Shown in pieces: positions 5,992 through 8,308 of a stretch of 8,308 nucleotides of DNA (position 1 is its first letter; each line of letters opens with the position of its first letter). The position numbers and the translations under genes are program-made. The notes under the pieces are model-generated. The model saw only the letters and a list, made by a program, of their open reading frames with translations. It ran no database searches and had not been told where the DNA came from. The stretch covers positions 1 through 8,308 of the forward strand of contig JASEHB010000084.1 of the NCBI GenBank assembly GCA_030018745.1, read 5' to 3'. The stretch is from Desulfatibacillaceae bacterium. Lineage in GTDB: Bacteria; Desulfobacterota; Desulfobacteria; Desulfobacterales; Desulfatibacillaceae.

Positions 5992-6765
5992 CTAAAAAGG
6001 CTTTTTTCGTATTGCAGCCAGAAAAACCGATAAAAGCATTTTAAAGACATAGTAAAGGGGTTTTATGCCCGAATGCATGGACTTTTTTTGAGCGGATGCG
6101 TACATGACTGCAGGCCTTTCCGCTATTTTAAGCCCTGCCCGATGGGCCAGGATGATAACATCTGCATCCGGAAAATCCTCCGGGTAATGGGGGCTTGAAT
6201 AAAACAGATCTATGGCCCTGCGGTTGACGGCAAGAAAGCCCGATGTCGGGTCCGTAAACCTCTGGCCGACAATTTTGGATGCCAGCCAGCCGAAAAGGCG
6301 CATTCCGGCAAGGCGCAGCCTGGGCGCCTGGTAGCTTCCCCGGCCCAGAAAGCGCGAGCCTATGACAATATCCGCCTGCTTTGTCTGCACAGGCTCAAGA
6401 AGGCCCGGCAGGGAGGCCGGATCGTGCTGGCCGTCTGCATCCATGCAGGCTGCAAGGGCATATCCGTTTTTTTGGGCAAAGCCAAAGCCGGTTTGCAGGG
6501 CTGCGCCATATCCCATGTTGGATGGGTGCTTAACAAGAAATGCCCCGGAATTATATGCGATCCGGCCCGTGCCATCTGTTGAGCCATCATCCACCACCAC
6601 TATGTCCGCAGATGACAGCGCGGCTTTTATGCCCTCTATGACAGCGCCTATACTTGCCTCCTCATTAAGGGCCGGGATGATGACAAGGGGCTGCTCCTTT
6701 CCGGCGGATGCTTTTTTATGGGGCGATTTGCCAGGCTGGTTTTTTGGGGCAAAATGGGGCGGCAT
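5992..6765 (-). CDS. Family 2 glycosyltransferase (DPM1 / polyprenyl-phosphate sugar synthase-like)
   Basis: With the ATG at 6765 the protein has 257 residues. After a polar 25-residue leader the GT-A fold begins with PLVIIPALNEE (26-36), then IVVVDDGSTDGTG (55-67), KHPSNMGYGAAL (79-90), the DADGQHDP metal/nucleotide motif (109-116) and TDPTSGFLAVNRRA (171-184). This set is typical of dolichyl- or undecaprenyl-phosphate mannose/glucose synthases, which transfer a sugar from a nucleotide to a lipid phosphate at the cytoplasmic face. The C-terminus has one mildly hydrophobic segment (about 238-252) and a basic tail, so it is probably peripheral to the membrane. A TTG at 6825 would add 20 residues, but it lies in the promoter leader and has poor support. 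The divergent DUF2304 gene fits this role. Confidence 0.9.
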   Translation of the reverse strand: MPPHFAPKNQPGKSPHKKASAGKEQPLVIIPALNEEASIGAVIEGIKAALSSADIVVVDDGSTDGTGRIAYNSGAFLVKHPSNMGYGAALQTGFGFAQKNGYALAACMDADGQHDPASLPGLLEPVQTKQADIVIGSRFLGRGSYQAPRLRLAGMRLFGWLASKIVGQRFTDPTSGFLAVNRRAIDLFYSSPHYPEDFPDADVIILAHRAGLKIAERPAVMYASAQKKSMHSGIKPLYYVFKMLLSVFLAAIRKKPF

Positions 6766-6852
6766 TTCAAAGCCTGCTTTGCAAATGAGGCAAAGATATG
6801 TAAAATTAAACTGGTATCCTGCCAAACAACCTTATTCGGGGCCAGCAGCGGA

Positions 6853-6882
6853 TTTATACAACAGGAATTTGCAGCCCGTCAA
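6853..6882 (-). promoter_or_regulatory. Sigma-70-like promoter of the glycosyltransferase gene
   Basis: On the minus strand TTGACG (6882-6877) and TATAAA (6858-6853) are separated by 18 bp, each a 5/6 match to consensus. Transcription would begin near 6846 and leave a leader of about 80 nt. It lies within the 164-bp divergent gap. The plus strand has only a lone TATACA at 6855-6860 with no matching -35, so a promoter for the DUF2304 gene was not identified. Confidence 0.55.
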
Positions 6883-6929
6883 ACCAGGCTGTTCAACCGG
6901 GCCGGGCCTGCAATGCAAAGGGAAAAACC

Positions 6930-7349
6930 GTGACTCCAAGACAGAAAATATTTGCCCTTACTGTTGGCATAATGCTCTTTGTCTTCATTGTGGAGCTTGT
7001 GCGCCGCCGCGCCTTGAAGGAGGAATATTCCTGGCTCTGGCTTGCCACAGGGGCTGGCATTGTGCTTCTGGCCGTCTGGTACGATCTGCTCCTGCTCATC
7101 ACAGATTTAATAGGCGCTGTGCTGCCCACAACAACCCTGTTTTTGTTTGGAATGCTCTTTCTTGTGCTCATAAACCTTCACTATGCGGTAAAGATATCGG
7201 CCCTTACAGACCAGGTGCGCCGCCTTGCCCAGGAGCTTGCCATAGAACGGGCGCAGAAAAAGCCTGCGGATATCCCCCCGGAGCCGCAGGAGGATGGGCC
7301 GGACGGTCGGCAAAAATCCGATTCTGACTTCAAAAAGGCCGGGGCCTGA
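6930..7349 (+). CDS. DUF2304 family small membrane protein
   Basis: The 139-residue protein starts at GTG (6930), with AAAGGG 7 nt upstream. It has three hydrophobic segments, about 7-24, 36-58 and 61-88, which should form transmembrane helices. The RRRALKEEYSWLWL motif (25-38) between the first two is characteristic of DUF2304. A predicted coiled or charged cytoplasmic helix (SALTDQVRRLAQELAIERAQ, about 90-109) and a proline/charge-rich tail follow. The biochemical role of DUF2304 is not established; the family is often encoded beside DPM1-like glycosyltransferases and may help them at the membrane. Here that glycosyltransferase is divergent. Its stop codon TGA overlaps the ATG of the radical SAM gene (TGATG), so the two are translationally coupled. 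Confidence 0.88.
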   Translation: MTPRQKIFALTVGIMLFVFIVELVRRRALKEEYSWLWLATGAGIVLLAVWYDLLLLITDLIGAVLPTTTLFLFGMLFLVLINLHYAVKISALTDQVRRLAQELAIERAQKKPADIPPEPQEDGPDGRQKSDSDFKKAGA

Positions 7350-8308
7350 TGGCCAGGGTTCTTCTCATCCACGCCGCGCTTGAGGCGCAATTGCGCTACG
7401 GCTCTCTGGCCTGGGCGGGCGCAAGGCTGCCGGGGCTTGGCATTCTGTACATTGCCGGAGCGCTTTGCAAAGCCGGTCACAGGGTTTTGCTTGCAGATAC
7501 GGCCCAGCCTGGAGCAACCCCCAAGAATCTGGCGGATGCTGCAAGGGCCTTTGAGCCGGATATGGTGGGCATTTCCGCAACAAGCGCATCGCTGGCCCTT
7601 GCCGGGCGGCTGGCCGGCCTGCTCAAAGGGGCTGTGCCGGGTGCAGCCTTTGTTATTGGCGGCCCCCATGTCAGCGCCCTGCCGGAGCAGACCTTAACAG
7701 ACCTTCCTGTTTTTAACTTTGCGGTTGCAGGAGAAGGCGAGCAGGCTGCTGTTGAGCTTGCAGACTTGCTGGACAGCCGGGAAAAAGCTTTTGCCCCCCC
7801 TGCCGGTGTGTGGGCAAGGCAGGGCGATGAGCTTGTGCGCGGCCCTGTGCGCCAGCCGGTAAAAAATCTGGATGATCTGGCCCATCCTGCCTGGGATCTG
7901 CTTGAAGGCTTTCCGGCAGCCTTTCACCCTGCTGTTTTCCGCCTTCAGAAAACGCCCGCAGCCCAATTGGTTACAAGCCGTGGCTGCCCGCATTCCTGCA
8001 TTTTCTGTGCAAAGCCCTTGGGCAAAAGCCTGCGCCTTGCAAGCCCGGAATGTGTGCTGGAACAGGCCCTGATTCTGCACAAAAATTTTTCGGTTTGCGA
8101 AATTGCCTTTGAGGATGACCATTTTCTGGCGGATAAAGACCGGGCTGCGGCCATTTGCGAGCTGCTTGCCAAAAACCTGCCGGGTTTGTCCTTTTCCATA
8201 AGCTCGCGGGCAGATGCCATTGATGACCCGGCCCTTTTGGCCCTGCTGCGCCGGGCCGGGTGCTGGCAGATAAACCTTGGCATAGAATCCGCCGACCAGA
8301 AGATACTG
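7349..8308 (+). CDS. Radical SAM protein with N-terminal cobalamin-binding-type domain (3' end beyond window)
   Basis: The open frame from ATG at 7349 gives 320 codons to the window edge. Residues 1-140 look like a B12-binding-type Rossmann domain: MARVLLIHAAL, GLGILYIAGALCKAGHRV, DMVGISATS, VIGGPHVSALPE (102-113) and VAGEGEQA (126-133). The radical SAM core follows, with RGCPHSCIFCAK at 211-222 giving the CxxxCxxC cluster ligands Cys213, Cys217 and Cys220. Then come IAFEDDHFL (262-270), SISSRAD and LGIESADQ (310-317). These enzymes make a 5'-deoxyadenosyl radical and often methylate or rearrange unreactive carbons in lipids, cofactors or natural products. The cobalamin DxHxxG motif is not intact: the equivalent position reads DTAQPG (50-55). 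Coupling to DUF2304 suggests an envelope lipid or glycan substrate, which is inference. Confidence 0.9.
   Translation, partial: MARVLLIHAALEAQLRYGSLAWAGARLPGLGILYIAGALCKAGHRVLLADTAQPGATPKNLADAARAFEPDMVGISATSASLALAGRLAGLLKGAVPGAAFVIGGPHVSALPEQTLTDLPVFNFAVAGEGEQAAVELADLLDSREKAFAPPAGVWARQGDELVRGPVRQPVKNLDDLAHPAWDLLEGFPAAFHPAVFRLQKTPAAQLVTSRGCPHSCIFCAKPLGKSLRLASPECVLEQALILHKNFSVCEIAFEDDHFLADKDRAAAICELLAKNLPGLSFSISSRADAIDDPALLALLRRAGCWQINLGIESADQKIL

Noticed and set aside
6766..6825. TTG start at 6825 for the glycosyltransferase
   Set aside because: The added 20 residues contain no family motif, and the TTG lies only about 20 nt after the predicted transcription start without a good ribosome binding site; ATG at 6765 is preferred.
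7694..8122. Minus-strand open frame of 142 codons opposite the radical SAM gene
   Set aside because: The plus strand shows a continuous radical SAM protein here, including the CxxxCxxC motif.
1..8308. CRISPR array, tRNA/rRNA, transposase, phage or defence genes
   Set aside because: No regularly spaced direct repeats, cloverleaf RNA sequences or hallmark proteins of these elements were seen.

Overview
This 8.3 kb window looks like chromosomal DNA from an anaerobic bacterium of the Desulfobacterota (sulfate-reducer type). That placement is an inference. It rests on a heterodisulfide-reductase-like Fe-S/CCG protein, a stand-alone PocR-type sensor domain, an anaerobe-style thiolase, moderate-to-high GC content with AT-rich intergenic gaps, and dispersed CCACGAA- and GTAGGTTGGGT-type palindromic repeats of a kind common in such genomes. 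No rRNA, tRNA, CRISPR array, transposase or phage gene was found.

Layout. Positions 1-6765 are read entirely from the minus strand. In transcription order (right to left) the genes are: a family 2 glycosyltransferase (about 5992-6765); a PocR-domain sensor protein (5167-5670); a small conserved-looking protein of unknown function (4600-5010); a thiolase (3229-4482); a membrane-anchored SGNH hydrolase (2082-3104); an Fe-S protein with two CCG domains (820-1971); and a class I methyltransferase with an N-terminal zinc ribbon, cut off by the left edge. The gaps between these genes are 83-320 bp, so they look like separate or loosely coupled units rather than one tight operon. From 6930 onward the plus strand carries a DUF2304 membrane protein whose stop overlaps the start of a cobalamin-binding-type radical SAM enzyme that runs off the right edge.

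How the genes may work together. The clearest functional unit is the divergent locus at 5992-8308. It joins a DPM1-like glycosyltransferase, its frequent partner DUF2304 and a radical SAM enzyme, and suggests polyprenyl-phosphate sugar or lipid/envelope modification. A good sigma-70-like promoter drives the glycosyltransferase side. The thiolase, Fe-S/CCG protein and methyltransferase are plausible metabolic enzymes, but nothing in the window ties them to one pathway.

The non-coding DNA is the more unusual part. It contains a pair of long inverted CCACGAA arms enclosing about 110 bp (MITE-like, 5743-5921), a REP-like hairpin whose flanking repeat overlaps the stop codon of the PocR gene (5109-5172), and a perfect 14-bp inverted repeat upstream of the SGNH gene (3127-3175). 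I did not find a clear-cut new biological system. The best leads are the repeats and the PocR/unknown pair.
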